Positions 41,344-53,204 of a DNA stretch of 64,000 nucleotides are shown piece after piece. Positions within the stretch are counted from its first letter, which is position 1. The number at the start of each line of letters is the position of its first letter. Below the pieces are notes generated by a model. It did no database searches, was not told the origin of the DNA, and was given only the letters and a program-made list of their open reading frames with translations. The position numbers were made by a program, and so were the translations under genes. The DNA is from Cliona cf. orientalis (lineage: Eukaryota > Porifera > Demospongiae > Clionaida > Clionaidae): the NCBI GenBank assembly GCA_963930775.1, contig OZ005689.1, positions 9,002,854 to 9,066,853 of the forward strand, in the 5' to 3' direction.

Positions 41344-42764
41344 CTAATAATATGATTTAGAACTTATCGTGGCGGCGACCCTGTGCCGATTGAATCACCC
41401 AGTATTATTATGCACCACACTGTGGATGAAGGGGGCGGGGGGGGGGCACTAGTAATTAGCACGTGCAGAATTTGTTACTGTAGCATTCATACCTATTTGG
41501 GCCAGGGATTTGCCGGGCTTACTTAGAAATCAATCACATGAGAAACAGAAAATTTGTTGTACAAAAATAATTTGCTTACATACAATCATGCAAGAAGCTG
41601 GCAAGTATGTTATGATGACAATGACAGGTTTCATTAACATTGTCTATACTATATTATACTTGCATTATACTTATACCTTGCAGTGCTGCTAGTGCAGAAT
41701 GGCCATCCACCCGGTGTAACCATTGAGTCTTCAAATTTACACTATTTAGCTAGTGTATGCAGTGATCTAGCAATGAATAAAATAATTAATGATGTGCATC
41801 ATAATACTAATAGGGTTTGACCTATAGCTACAGTTACTGTAACAGTACTGACACCATTAATAATCACTGTGCTCTTCAATCAAGCTGAGCCTATATTATA
41901 TTCACTCAGTTTTCACCTGTATACTTGATAAAACACATTATCTCTCAACTTTGCTTACGATTCAGAGAATCTGATTGATGTGTCACTACAATAGTTAGGG
42001 GAAACTCTGCCTCTGTGCATACGTGGCGAAAGTATATGCAATGCAGAAATTAGCAGGCTGGTATTAGTAGATTATAATATGATAACATTGCACACATTAA
42101 GCCATTAAAATTGTATTTTTTTCTGCCTATAGGTATAATTATTGTGCATGTATTCATCTACTATATGAATAACTTACCTTCTCACGTACCAATGGACTTA
42201 ACATAATTCATAGCTGTACATGTGTTGTGAAATACACGCACAATGTCATGTGTACACAACTAATAATATTATATCACAACTATTGACCTTTGAATTGCAT
42301 AAACAGCTCAGGCTATATAATAATCAATAATAATATTATATCCTAGGCAACAGGGGTAGATTATGAATGATCAATCCCTGCTTGTGGTCTGATAAACTCC
42401 CTCTACTTGTAAACTTGTAATTGGCAATTTATTACAAGATGTTTATTTTGTCATGTTAGTTGTGCAGATTGACCAATAGGAAACTAGATATAGTATTATT
42501 AATAACGGTTAAACCATAGCAATTAGGGATTTACTACTTATCTTGCAAAACCATACCCCCCTCCCCACTAAGGCTCTGCCCTTGTGATCAGGGTGGTTTT
42601 CCAAGATAAATCCCTACTTGCTATGGCTTTTACACATTATAGCTACTGTTATTAACTCCTGTTCGCAATTATCTAGTGTAACACCAATCTATACATCGAT
42701 TGGTTGTATTTGGTGAATGCTGGGCTTTTGCTGCTGTGGCAGGGTCATGCCTCCCACTCTGCTT

Positions 42765-42875
42765 GCACGCTGTTGCTGCTGCTGCGTGTGCTGCTGCATG
42801 TACTGCATGTGCTGTTGCATGTGCCACATGTGCTCCGCATGCTGCATGTACTGCATGTACTGCATGTGCTGCTGG
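42765..42875. repeat. TGC / CATGTGCTG microsatellite
   Basis: Degenerate array of TGC triplets with CATGTACTG and CATGTGCTG units. All three forward frames stay open across it, giving Cys-, Leu- or Ala-rich frames that are best seen as artefacts of the repeat. Confidence 0.8.
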
Positions 42876-43407
42876 GAGATATATGCTAGTACATTCTCTC
42901 CTTACTACTAGTTGCTGCTGCTGGCTCTGGGAAGGGACCTGCATGTCCCTTCCCTTATCAATTGATGGCAGTGGAACATGTATGCATGCATGCTGTTGCT
43001 ATGATATCAATGATGTCAGATTAATTTGTTTGCAATTACAATAGTGCTTGCTATTAATTAAGAAGGGCCCCTAGTTTAAAACCTCTAACTGCAATGTAGG
43101 CTAACACTGCCTTTATTGGACAAATATGGGAGTTTGTTATGCCCGACTACAAAGCAGATTATTATAATACCTGACACTATGCATGTTGGACCAACACCAG
43201 GACATGATCTGACATCAAGTTATAATAATATTATAGTCCCATTTACATATTATATACAATATAGCTCCATATAAAGCTAGCTACCACTATAAATTCACTC
43301 TTGCTGTATACTGTGCTTTGTGAGTCAATTGCTCTATCACCGTGTGCACTATGTGTACACAGCGAAAGTATCAGCCAGCCTGCCAGTGGTGTACCACAAA
43401 GTGAGTG

Positions 43408-44900
43408 TTAAAAACTATTCATGGGGTACCCCTGCTCACCCAGTAGCACAAACCATTGACCCCAGTCTAGCAATAGTATGAAACTGTGCACTACAGTACA
43501 CACTGTGTATAGTGAACGGACATACTGTCCAATTAGAAGATTAATTGATCGGACATGTGATGTTATGACCCGGAAAACGGCCGATGGCCGACCGTTATAA
43601 TTTGCTCTGAACTCTAAGGCACACTGCTTGCCCCAAGTCCGGGAGAGTCCGCCACGACTGTGATAGTATGTTGGTTTGCTGAAATCTGCATACCAGAATA
43701 GAAGATCAGGTATCTTGCGTGAGTGGAAGAGCATATTTTTGAGGAATTTGGGGCAAAGCAGGCTATTGTAGCAATGTTCACCAGATGTCCGACAGCCATT
43801 CGGGTTACCAAATGAGTCAAATATCCCAAAACAGTGTTGCGAAAATTAGCATCAGCAATGGAGTTATTGGTACCATGCAGGGATGTGTTTGGCAATTATT
43901 AAAGTGCAAGTGAAATATTATAATAATGCCAGAATGCAGTGTAGCATACGCAAGAGGTGAATAACCAAGGGGATAAAATTAGCCAAGATGATAACTACTG
44001 CCATGATATCGAACAGGATCTGGGAATCACGCCAATATGAGCCCCATATTATATAATAGTGGCAGCCACTAGCTACTTGACGTGTGTGTAGTGATTGTGA
44101 AGGCTAGGCATAGATTATAATCTATGGGCTAGGGGATGTATGGGTGTGACTATAGCTACCTGCACTGTGCATGATGTGCCCTTCCAGAACTCCCAATTGG
44201 CCAAAAGTGCGCCGCCATGCTAGGTCGGATTTGTACCAATTTTCTGTCGGAGTGGAACACCCGGACCTTCTCCCATTATTATGATGGTGAACAAGGAGGG
44301 GGGTTGTGATGTTGAGGGCCGTGAGGAGGCAGTGGGATTGGTTCTGCCTCTGTGTGACTCGGACTCTAATTTTTTGCAAACGTTAAGTAGCTATAAGGGG
44401 TACAACTGAGGATTATTGCTTTACTCATTTCCAATATTTATATAATATTTGTAGCAAACTATATATCTTGTGCAGACATCTGTCACAGTACATATGATTG
44501 TAATCTCGTGTGGGGGGAGTGTTGTGAAGAACAGCAAGAATCGGACGGATGGTGATGCTTCTGGGTGTGAGGTAGCTAGCTACCTCTCCAAATTTGCCTC
44601 AGAGTCTGCTGATTGATTAAATTATTTTGTGCAATGTAAAGTTGTGCTTTGAATAACAGTGTTGGTACGTACAAATTTAAATTGAAGGTTACATGTATCC
44701 TACCGAATTGTATTTTCTGCAGATTGGAATGGCACGGTGGTGTGTGGGTCAGCCCGCAGCTTGTCCATAGGCTTGGCACTTTTCCCGCCAGCATAATTAT
44801 GAAGTACGTTGTTCCTAAAGCTGCATCAAGGTGGACTCTTGGCTCGTTGGGTTTCATTGCTATTTATCGGCGGAAGTGGGTGTCGCAGTCAAACCACGGC
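43408..44900 (-). other. possible decayed coding block, unrecognised
   Basis: On the minus strand, 43860-43408 has a frame free of stops for about 150 codons with plausible protein texture (FGNPNGC, LLFWYADF, GGLSRTWGKQC). Further open stretches lie at 44379-44122 (with a possible GCAG/GTAGCT donor near 44160) and 44857-44576. I could not join these by splice sites into one frame, and I do not recognise the product. It may be an old transposon gene or unrelated chance frames. Confidence 0.25.
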
Positions 44901-45290
44901 ATATCCCAATATTCTAAGCTCACTTTTAATTAATGATGATAGAATAATAGTGACCTGCTCCAGGAAAAGGGACCGTTCAGCATAAATATTCATTTTCCAA
45001 TAATGGCCAAAATGTGAAAAAATCTGTTTTTCTTCAATTTTCTGGTTTTTAGACTGTCAAAAAATGGAAAATTTTGGCTTTATTTTGATATATTATGTTC
45101 GTACACTTGTATGAAATAAAATGTAGCTATGGACGCAATTAATACCTCCGATATATGCAACTTAATACAAAATTTAATTAAAAAACGCCTATTTCCCAAA
45201 AACGACTCTATCTACCCGACTGTATAAAAATGGTCATAACTTCATTTGTGATCAGTATTTTTCTTTAACACTTGCACCATTGTATTATAA

Positions 45291-45886
45291 GCGAGGAGAT
45301 CCGCTGCGCAATGTGGTTCATGCATGAGGATAATGGTAATGGTTCACACGCCAGCTAGGGTATAGGGATCAGGTAGTTGGGCAAGTTGGAGTGCTGCGTG
45401 TTTGCTGAGCCCCTGCGATATGAATGATAATTGGTATTGCTTTTAATGTAGCCACAGTAGTGCTGCTGCTAAGCCATATGGCCCTATTTCTGTCAAATAT
45501 GGTACTATAATAATTATAATATAGTGCGCCAGCTATGAGCCTATAAATTAAATGTTGTGGGTATATGAAGGTAGCTATAGTGTGTGGCCAGTAGCTACAT
45601 GATTGGCGCGTGCAAACTATTATAACAATGGCGCCAATTAGTGCATAATCTAAGCTCGATTTGATGATGATAGTCACTAAGCGAGGAGATCCGCTGCGCG
45701 CTCTGGCTCACGCATGAGGGCAATGATAATAGTTTGCATGCCAGCCAGGTTAGGATCGGGTTGTTGAGCAAGTGGGGAATCTGGAGTTCTGCGTTCTGCT
45801 GGGCACCTGTGCAATGGAATATGAATGATACTTGGTATTGCTCTTTAATGTAGCCACGGTGATGCTGCTGCTAAGCCATAGCAAAT
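45291..45886 (+). repeat. direct repeat pair, about 200 bp, period about 391
   Basis: GCGAGGAGATCCGCTGCGC opens both copies (45291 and 45682). Both continue through CATGAGG, a GGTATTGCT stretch and GTAGCCAC(A/G)GT to GCTGCTGCTAAGCCATA. They are about 80 percent alike by eye. Non-coding and probably a duplicated transposon fragment. Confidence 0.7.
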
Positions 45887-46274
45887 AATATTATTAATGA
45901 AGGTATTACATCCTAGTATAGTGTTCTCAGTTGCAATTGTTGAGTTTTTGCTTGCATAGTGATATATTTCAACTTAAAGCATCATGATGCTTCTCCTTCC
46001 CATACCTGACAATACAAGCATCTCCAACTTCGACTCAAAAATGACAGAACTAAACTATCATAGAAATTGGTAATTTTAACAAAAACTGGTTTATCTTGGC
46101 CTAAATAATGATGCTCTGGGTTGTAATTGTTTAATTTTTACTTACAACTGAAGATATTCATGGAATTCATGGAAAATTTGGGCTAAAAAGGCAGCATTCC
46201 TGCCAAAAAAGGTGATAGATGGTGCGAAAAATAGTGAAAAGATCACTAGTTCTCCATATGTAACAAAATTTAAT

Positions 46275-46455
46275 GTACTTGAACACTGGGAATACTTTAC
46301 CCAAGGGAGAAGTCACGTAAAATCTTCCCATGATTAACCCAAAATTTAATAAGAAATCACGTAAAATTTCCCATGCTTAACCCAAGGGAGAAGTCACATA
46401 AAATCTTCCCATGATAGAATTATGGCAATGCTTTTCCTACTTTTGCATAAACATC
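46275..46455. repeat. solo end of the long-TIR element family
   Basis: Carries several copies of GGGAGAAGTCACGTAAAATC and TTCCCATGATTAACCC, then CTACTTTTGCATAAACATCT. This is the right terminal region of the element at 56047-57299 in the same orientation, without the rest of that element. Confidence 0.6.
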
Positions 46456-46665
46456 TGGACCTAAAGCGAGATTTGAACTCTCTGAGCTACACTCTGTTCG
46501 GCACACAAGGGTCCCAACTACTTGTTACAACCATCGCTGTTGTCGCTGCTGCCAATAATTTATAGATAACCCCTAAAGACTAACCCTGCTACCATTGGCA
46601 ACCCATCCCCAAATCCCGGGTCTTCAGCCCCTCCCATCCATATTGCATTATAATATTATACAAGC

Positions 46666-46689
46666 GGGGGGGGGGGGGGGGGGGGGGGG
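46666..46689. repeat. poly-G tract, 24 nt
   Basis: Twenty-four consecutive G followed by CTCGCGGCTTCGCTCGCCTC, in non-coding DNA. Confidence 0.9.
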
Positions 46690-46847
46690 CTCGCGGCTTC
46701 GCTCGCCTCCTGCTGCATGTGATTGTTGCATTAATAGGACCCCACAAAAGTAGGGGATATTAAGTACAACTGCACACCTGTGATGCATATGAGGCCCAGG
46801 TGCAAGGCCACAGGCCAGAGTGCTACTTTAATAGCAACTGCATACCG

Positions 46848-47181
46848 GTAATTATCGAATCCCGTTATGTACCGAGAAACCCGCGCGCCATAGGCGCACG
46901 GCCCAGCTCCCGTAGGGGGCTGTTTGGGTTTAGGGTAGGTTTGACACACAAGGGTTAGTACTAGCTACTATTGTCTATAAAGTCGTGACAAAGGGCAATC
47001 GCCAGCGGCGTTCACGGTGGTGCAGTGGCTAGGGCTTTGGTGTGTGGATTCATGTGCCCCAGTTCGATCCTCGCTCTATTCATTCATTACTTTCTTTTTT
47101 TCCCCTTATACTCTGGAAATATTCTAAGTGAGGGAGGCGCGCGCGGGTTTCTCGGTACATAACGGGATTCGTAATTATCGT
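46848..47181. mobile_element. short inverted-repeat element with pol III-like boxes
   Basis: The ends share a 33-bp inverted repeat: CGAATCCCGTTATGTACCGA...CCCGCGCG from 46856, inverted at 47137-47172. Inside, 47018-47029 (TGGTGCAGTGGC) resembles a tRNA A box and 47061-47070 (AGTTCGATCC) a B box, about 32 bp apart, as in tRNA-derived SINEs. No tRNA fold can be drawn convincingly. A (TTA)n run at 47201-47230 follows. Confidence 0.55.
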
Positions 47182-47199
47182 CAAAGCGGCTGAGACCGC

Positions 47200-49100
47200 C
47201 CTTTTATTATTATTATTATTATTATTATTGATTTGATAATCACACGACCATAGGTGCAGCATAAATTAAAGTATAAATAAAATAGATATTATAGGATGAT
47301 AAAGAAAGAAAATGAAATGTTAGGCTGAACAGATATGGATAATTTCTTCACTTAAATGTGAATTCAGGTCTGGTGCCAGTCTGACATGTACATCTCGTAT
47401 AAAGTTAGCACAAAGACTGTCTTGTTCTGTGTAAAACTTCTTATGATGGGAACCGAAGACTGAGTTATACCCTATGCTTGTGGAAGTGAGGGTTGAGCTC
47501 TGTAGAAATATATCCCGAACCAGTGAAGAATGAGACTTAAGGGCTGCAGATAAAAGCTTGAATGACCTCTGAACAACAATATTATACACGCTGTTGAGTC
47601 GAGCTGTGCAGTGAAGTATCCCAGTATGGCACATACGAGGGAGGGACCAAATCCTACGGAGGATATTGTTAAAAGTAACTTCGAGTGACCTTAGTTCCGG
47701 AGAAGAAGAAAACCAAAGAGCTGAGCCATATAGAGATAGGCAAAAACTCTCAAATAGCTTGGTTTTAACTAGAGGATTGCAGGGAGAGAATGAATGGAGC
47801 ATGCAGTTAGCTTTGCGAACTAGATCTTTCTTCACTCTAACAATATCATCAGTGTCAGAAAGATTAATTTAGAGGAAAGTATATGACCTAAGTGTTTGGC
47901 TGAGTGATTCAAATTGAGCTCCAAACCATTGAAGAAAAAACTAGCTGCAGGAGAACAATATGAGGAACTAGTGCGTGAGAAACAAACAAGTTGGGTCTTA
48001 CTAGCATTAAATAATAGGCTACGAGAGGATGCAAAGGAAGAACAAGTATCAAGCATCAAGCGAAGAGCAGCAGGAGATGGCGCAAGGAGAGCAATGTCAT
48101 CAGCGTAGCATAGAGCACCCACAAAGTGATTGTTCCAGTGACAACCGACACCTTTTTTCTCAAGCTCTGTCAGTAGATCGTCAATATAAACAGGAGAAAG
48201 AACTCCACCCTGACGCATCCCATTTGAAACAGAGAATTTGTTGGAAAATTGACCATTCCAGGATACACAGACATTCTGGTCAGAGTACCAATTGAGAAGA
48301 GCTCTTGTGATGACAGGAGATAAATCACGCTGAAGTAGCCTATCAAAAAGAATAGAATGATTGACTCGGTCAAAAGCTTTGCTAGCATCAAGAAAACAGC
48401 CATAAACACTAGAATCATTGACATTATAACGGGCAATGACATTCTTGATGAGACCCGTACAAAGCTGAATTGACAAGCCCTGCTTGAAGCCAAACTGTAA
48501 AGAAGAGGTAGAAAATGCCGATCTGTGGTCAATTAGGATGGTCCATTCGAAGATCTTACTTAGAGTGGGTGCGAGAGCAATTGGCCGATAACTGTCTGAG
48601 TCAGAGGGGTCTTTACCAGGTTTCAAAATGGGCTGCAACACACAATCTCTAAGAGACTTAGGGACATAACCATGACGGAGCATAGCTGTGAAAAGTTTGG
48701 AGAGCAGATGGACTAAGGAAGTGGATGCAAGGATAAAGTGATTAGACATTAGTGATGTACCATCTCAGCTCTGACTTGTTCAATTTAAGATGCGACAGAG
48801 CCTCGGAAACAGTATGAGGGGACACAGAAATTGAAGCTATGTCAGAGGAGGAGAGAGAGCTTTCAATATTAGTGAGAAGAGAGCGAGAAGAGTTATCTGA
48901 GTTCAAGAGACTATGAAGCTTGTCACCAAAGGAATTAGCAATGTCAGCATTGCAAGAACAGTGATCAACACAAGGTGCTGTAGTAGATGTACCCTTACTG
49001 GATTTAGCAGCATTACGAACAACTCTTACCTGTGTTCTGGAACTGCAATCGCATTCATGGCATCCTGTTTGAGCACATGGCTAAATCAATCAATTGTCCA
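47200..49100 (-). pseudogene. decayed non-LTR retrotransposon, reverse transcriptase ORF
   Basis: Minus-strand frames give an RT of the CR1/jockey-like type: SYRPIALAPTLSKIFE, FLDASKAFDRVNH, GMRQGGVLSP and the catalytic box YADDIALL. The C-terminal part (LVRKANCMLHSFSPCNP, LYGSALW) is in another frame. The reading frame is broken near 48775 (after NKSELR, before DGTSL) and near 47860 (before SDTDDIVRV). A few residues are also missing between VLSP and YIDDLL. No endonuclease domain is seen, so the copy is 5'-truncated and dead. The 3' end probably runs to the (AAT)n tail at 47201-47230, a typical end for this class. Confidence 0.85.
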
Positions 49101-49114
49101 AAAAAGTCGTTAGC

Positions 49115-50293
49115 AGAGGCGTAGGAAGACAATTTGATAAATGGGTGCTCTGGTGCCTATGTTTACACTAAATTAAATTGATTAAGGTACCATTAAATTG
49201 CGTGGGCGTGAGGTGGGGGATATGACACCTAAACCACATCAAAGTCATTAGTGAGGTGCATGTTGTGTAACCACGCCCTTTTAATTGCACAGGTCTCAGG
49301 GGTGTGGCTGCTAGAGCCGGAAGTGTTCATTTAATATCCTCCATGGACCGGAAGCCGAGCCGGAAGGGAGGGGCCAGGCCACGCCCAAAACAGCCCCACC
49401 CTGTTCCCCAAGGACCACCATTCTCAATCAAGTGCCTACTAACCACCGGATGTCCACCGGAAGCCCACAATCAATCCCAATTAAAACACACAGCGTCCTC
49501 AAGGCCAAAACACACACAAACACTTGGAGGCCGTTCTGCCACACCGCCCACGCAAGAGCTCACCTCATTTCCTGTGTGGGCGGAGTAACAACACGTCATC
49601 GCAACCACATCCGCTTCAAACCATCGTCAGCTTCCGTCCAGCCGTACGGGCCCCTCGATCGCACCGCCGTACAGTGCCTCATTAACAGACATGGCCTCAC
49701 CTTTGACCTCCTGCCACGCCCCCAAAGCCTCCTCGCGGGGTTCAAAGGTCACCACCGCTTCCGGGACACGCCCACCTATCGCCGAGGCCAAGTCCCAGGC
49801 GCCGATGTCCAAGAACTGGCCCGTGAAGCCACGCCCAATCGGAAGCAATAAAACCTGCATTAACGCACACGCACACACTCCGCACAGTGCCAGGAACACG
49901 CCCACATGCTTAATTAGGCCTAATAAGCTTTTTTTTTTTTTTTTTTTTTGTCGTTGCGGTTAATAGTTAAGAAAGAATGCTTTGATCTTGCTTTGATGTG
50001 GGCAATTACCGGCCTTTTCTTCAGGGGCCACTTCCGGTCGCTAATTACACGCGCATAATCATCCCTGGCCGATTCTGGACACGCCCACCTTCGACCAAAA
50101 GCACTCGTATGGCCTCTTCGGCCACGCCCCTTCACGATTCGCTAATTGAATTAGCCATTCCTGACGCTCACGCCCACGCAATTAAATGGTACCTTAAACA
50201 CTTCTGAATCAGAGTGAAGTATGACATTGTGTTCCACTCAGAAATTTCATGGGTGCACCAGCACCCGGTGCACCCATGCTTCCTACGCCAGTA
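49115..50293. mobile_element. 1.2-kb GC-rich inverted-repeat element
   Basis: The candidate target duplication GTTAGC flanks it (49109-49114 and 50294-50299). The ends are inverted: AGAGGCGTAGGAAG at the left and CTTCCTACGCCAGTA at the right. A second, nearly exact 27-bp inverted repeat lies further in, at 49186-49212 (GGTACCATTAAATTGCGTGG...) and 50167-50193. The interior is GC-rich, full of CACGCCC motifs and contains a T run at 49930-49949. Open frames on both strands look compositional and I recognise no transposase, so it is probably a non-autonomous DNA transposon. Confidence 0.6.
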
Positions 50294-50842
50294 GTTAGCT
50301 TGCTCGTATAGCTCCCCTCGCGAGACTTGAGAACGCGAGAGTGAGTCAAACGCAGAATCTACTACCTCCGTGATGTCCAATTGGACCATGTCTTCTCATG
50401 AATCGAGCTGCTTGCTTAACTGCAGACCACTGAATGTAAGCCCCCATTTGTTGCTTGGTTTTGTCGTGACAGTCCGTCCAAGAAGCTAGCGTTCGTGCAT
50501 GCCTGTAGCTAGTGCCAAGGCTGGCGTTCACAGAGATCGCCTGGTTGTAGCTTCTAATGCTCGAGGGCCAGAGATATTGTCGCGGGGTCAAACACTTCCG
50601 CTGACCTTCCGTAACGGACACACAACTAAAACTGAGATACGCGCGCGCGTGATTGCGTCACAACGACGCGCCAATAATCTAATTAGTATCTCCGATTTCG
50701 ATAACAATGTCCCTCCCCTTTCGAGGGCGGGGCTCGAATTCAGTTATCGTGTTCGCGAACACTTTGTATCACACTATTAGATTATACAGTGATAATAAGA
50801 AGCTACTGCGTACTCGTTACATCGCTCTACGGTTTGAGAATA
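50294..50842 (+). promoter_or_regulatory. CpG-rich region upstream of receptor gene
   Basis: About 550 bp with clearly higher GC and CpG than the rest (ACGCGCGCGCGTGATTGCGT, GGGCGGGGCTCGAATTC). It includes TGCGTCA, a CRE/AP-1-like heptamer, near 50654. It ends just before the ATG at 50843, so promoter function is plausible but inferred from composition only. Confidence 0.35.
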
Positions 50843-52538
50843 ATGAATAAGAAGGGATTCTTGCTGCTTTCACTTGTTATGCAGGTGGCCTACTGCAGCA
50901 GACAGGTCCAGGATTGCATTGATAGCAAAGTACACAACATAGATGTGTATGGTGTTTACTTTGATAACTGTTCAATGAGTATAAACTGGAAATCACCAGT
51001 GATCCAGGAGTGCAATGCCTCTGTATTACATGTTACAGTTAGGTTTGGAAAAGGTTGCTCACCAAATTTGAAGAATATTACACTGGAAAGCAATAAAACT
51101 AGTCTAGTGTTAAATGATGAAGAGATAGTTATGGCGTGTGCTACTGGTGAATACTACTTTCAAGTGATTGCAGAAGTTCAAATTAATTACTTGTCTCCTG
51201 TTCAGGAACTTATAAGCAGCTGTATAATGATAAGCGAATCGTACTATGAGACATTTCAGCTATATGGTATGCCTTTTAATAATGTTAAATCATGCCAGTC
51301 ATAATATTATAATAATTTATAATGTTAGCTAGCTACTATCAAACTATGCATGCTCATTAGAATGTTATAATTTATTTATTAGTATATGGGTTTTTTTTAT
51401 CTGTACAGCGTACAATTCATCAGAAATTGGTCAGGAAGTCTGTATTCCAATTCGATTGTGCTCTAATAGAGTATTACCAACATTTATCCTAAATGACACA
51501 GCAATTCCAGTTGATAGTGACAGAAGCAATGTATATTACATATCCGGAGGCAAATTTTGTTTTAGTCGATTAGAATCAAATGCTGTTCTCTATGAAACAT
51601 GCGTTGCACAATCTATATGCTCAGTGTGTTCAAATTATACTGGTAACATCACCATCATATCTAGATCACAACTGATGATATCCACTGAGAATGCAGGTAT
51701 AATGCAGATCATGCTGATTACTATTTATATTCATAATATTATTTTTGCTTAATAGGCAGTGATCCTCCTACAATTGCAAAAAAAGCTGATGAATTCTGCA
51801 ACAGTAAGTGTTTTAAATTATTAATAGTTATAATAAACAACGTTTAATTGCAAAATTATTATCAGTTCCTACAGTAATATTTTGTGGTAGCTCTTATATT
51901 CTATCAAACAACTCAACAACAGTGATAGTTTGCATATTTGTTCCATTCAATGAGTCTCAGACTACGACAGAGATTTCATTGCTGTATGAATTGAGAAATC
52001 AAAATAATTCATTGATCATGACTAGTAAGTACCTAAGTACTCATTCAAGTTTCATCTTTATCTTGAATACTCTTGTATTATAATAGCTAATGTAGGTTCC
52101 AATGTATCGAACAGTGTGGTTAGCAGGATAAGATTGGATTCAGCACAAGAACATTGTACTGAAATTGAATCTTTGGGCTGTGTCCAGAACAATACTTACA
52201 TAAGTGTATGTATAAAGGGTAATTCTACTAGAGACATGGTCTATGTGCCAGAGCCATGTAAATTGATTCAAATCATAAGGAATGGAACAGGTAAAAATTA
52301 TAACATAATAATAGTAGTTTTAATAATTTTGACTTAGCATATCTTTTCAGATGAATGTACCACAGTTACAGTACCAGACGCAAGCTTAAGTCTTTTCAAC
52401 ATCATCGCCATAACAATCAGTGTCACCTTTTTATCATTTTTTACGATATTATTAAGTGTTACTATAATATTCTGCAAACGAAAGGGGTATATCTTCAGAA
52501 AGTATTACTATAATCTAGTAAAGGCTGATGATAATTAA
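50843..52538 (+). CDS. FN3-like transmembrane receptor, 6 exons
   Basis: Exons 50843-51266, 51409-51696, 51756-51803, 51866-52024, 52096-52290 and 52351-52538; 433 residues, all junctions phase 1. The ATG at 50843 opens the signal peptide MNKKGFLLLSLVMQVAYC. Residues about 22-141 look FN3-like (MSINWKSPV, YYFQVIAEV). Residues 142-237 are the unnamed module shared with the 33515 gene (VCIPIRLC, FCFSRLES, ETCVAQ). 254-371 holds two further Cys-containing segments, the last (YISVCIKGNSTRDMV) resembling the same module. The membrane span is about 382-408, and the short tail has CKRKGYIFRKYYY. No classical ITAM/ITIM. It is paralogous to 33515-34897 in opposite orientation. The tail lacks that paralogue's tyrosine motifs, so partners may differ. 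Confidence 0.8.
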
Positions 52539-53204
52539 CTTGCCTATAGCTACTGCACAATATATTATATTCAGAATATATTACCTGAGTGTCCTTTCCT
52601 AACTGCATACTATCTTAATTCTTGTTACAATGTCATTATAATAATATTGTTACTAGCTATGTATGACAAGTATTTTATTATTATGACGTAAGACAATATT
52701 ATTATTAGACTGATACCTAGCAGTATATTCTCCATACCATTCATTCTGAACATACCATGAGCATGCATGTATAATAATGTTATATATAATAATAGTCCAC
52801 AGATTTGTATCGAGTACAATTAATAGAATTCTGAATGCTACTGATCCACTATTAATAAAGCTATTAGATGTATTCCACTATAATTGTTGATATTCATGTC
52901 TTGTTTTCCTCCCACCATGAAGTACTAGCACAATGATTGGTCAAAAACAAGGTTATTAATTTCGTTGAGACCACCTGCATGATGTGTATGACTCTGATGC
53001 ATGGACCACACATAAACACACACGCCTGCAAACCCAGAGATATGAATCTGATGGACCACACACATAATATTAAACCCTCACCTAGTATTACAATGAATAG
53101 CCTTTGTACTATGGGCAAGTATGTAAATATGATTCGGCCTGATTCATAATAATGTATCAGCTATATCTATATATAACAAAAATAATGATTCAGTTGCAGT
53201 AAAG
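52539..53204. other. short intergenic spacer
   Basis: A 666-bp AT-rich gap between two same-strand receptor genes, presumably holding the terminator of one and the promoter of the next. Nothing further is recognised. Confidence 0.4.

Larger units (their letters stand above)
39851..43407. other. gene-poor block with homopolymers and palindrome
   Basis: No supported exons in about 3.5 kb. Notable contents are C runs at 40278-40290 and 40304-40326, a 34-nt G run at 40963-40996, a perfect palindrome at 41290-41343 and a TGC/CATG microsatellite at 42765-42875. Confidence 0.55.

Noticed and set aside
42704..42944. Cys-, Leu- or Ala-rich small proteins
   Set aside because: They are the three frames of a TGC/CATG microsatellite.
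47013..47075. tRNA gene
   Set aside because: A- and B-box-like motifs exist, but no cloverleaf with acceptor and anticodon stems can be drawn; better explained as a tRNA-derived element.
49304..49905. GC-rich frames of 90-139 codons on both strands
   Set aside because: They lie inside an inverted-repeat element and are compositional (CACGCCC-rich); no transposase motif seen.
50346..50780. Small genes in the CpG-rich stretch before 50843
   Set aside because: Open frames on both strands are expected from high GC; no start, splice or domain support. Treated as a possible promoter region.
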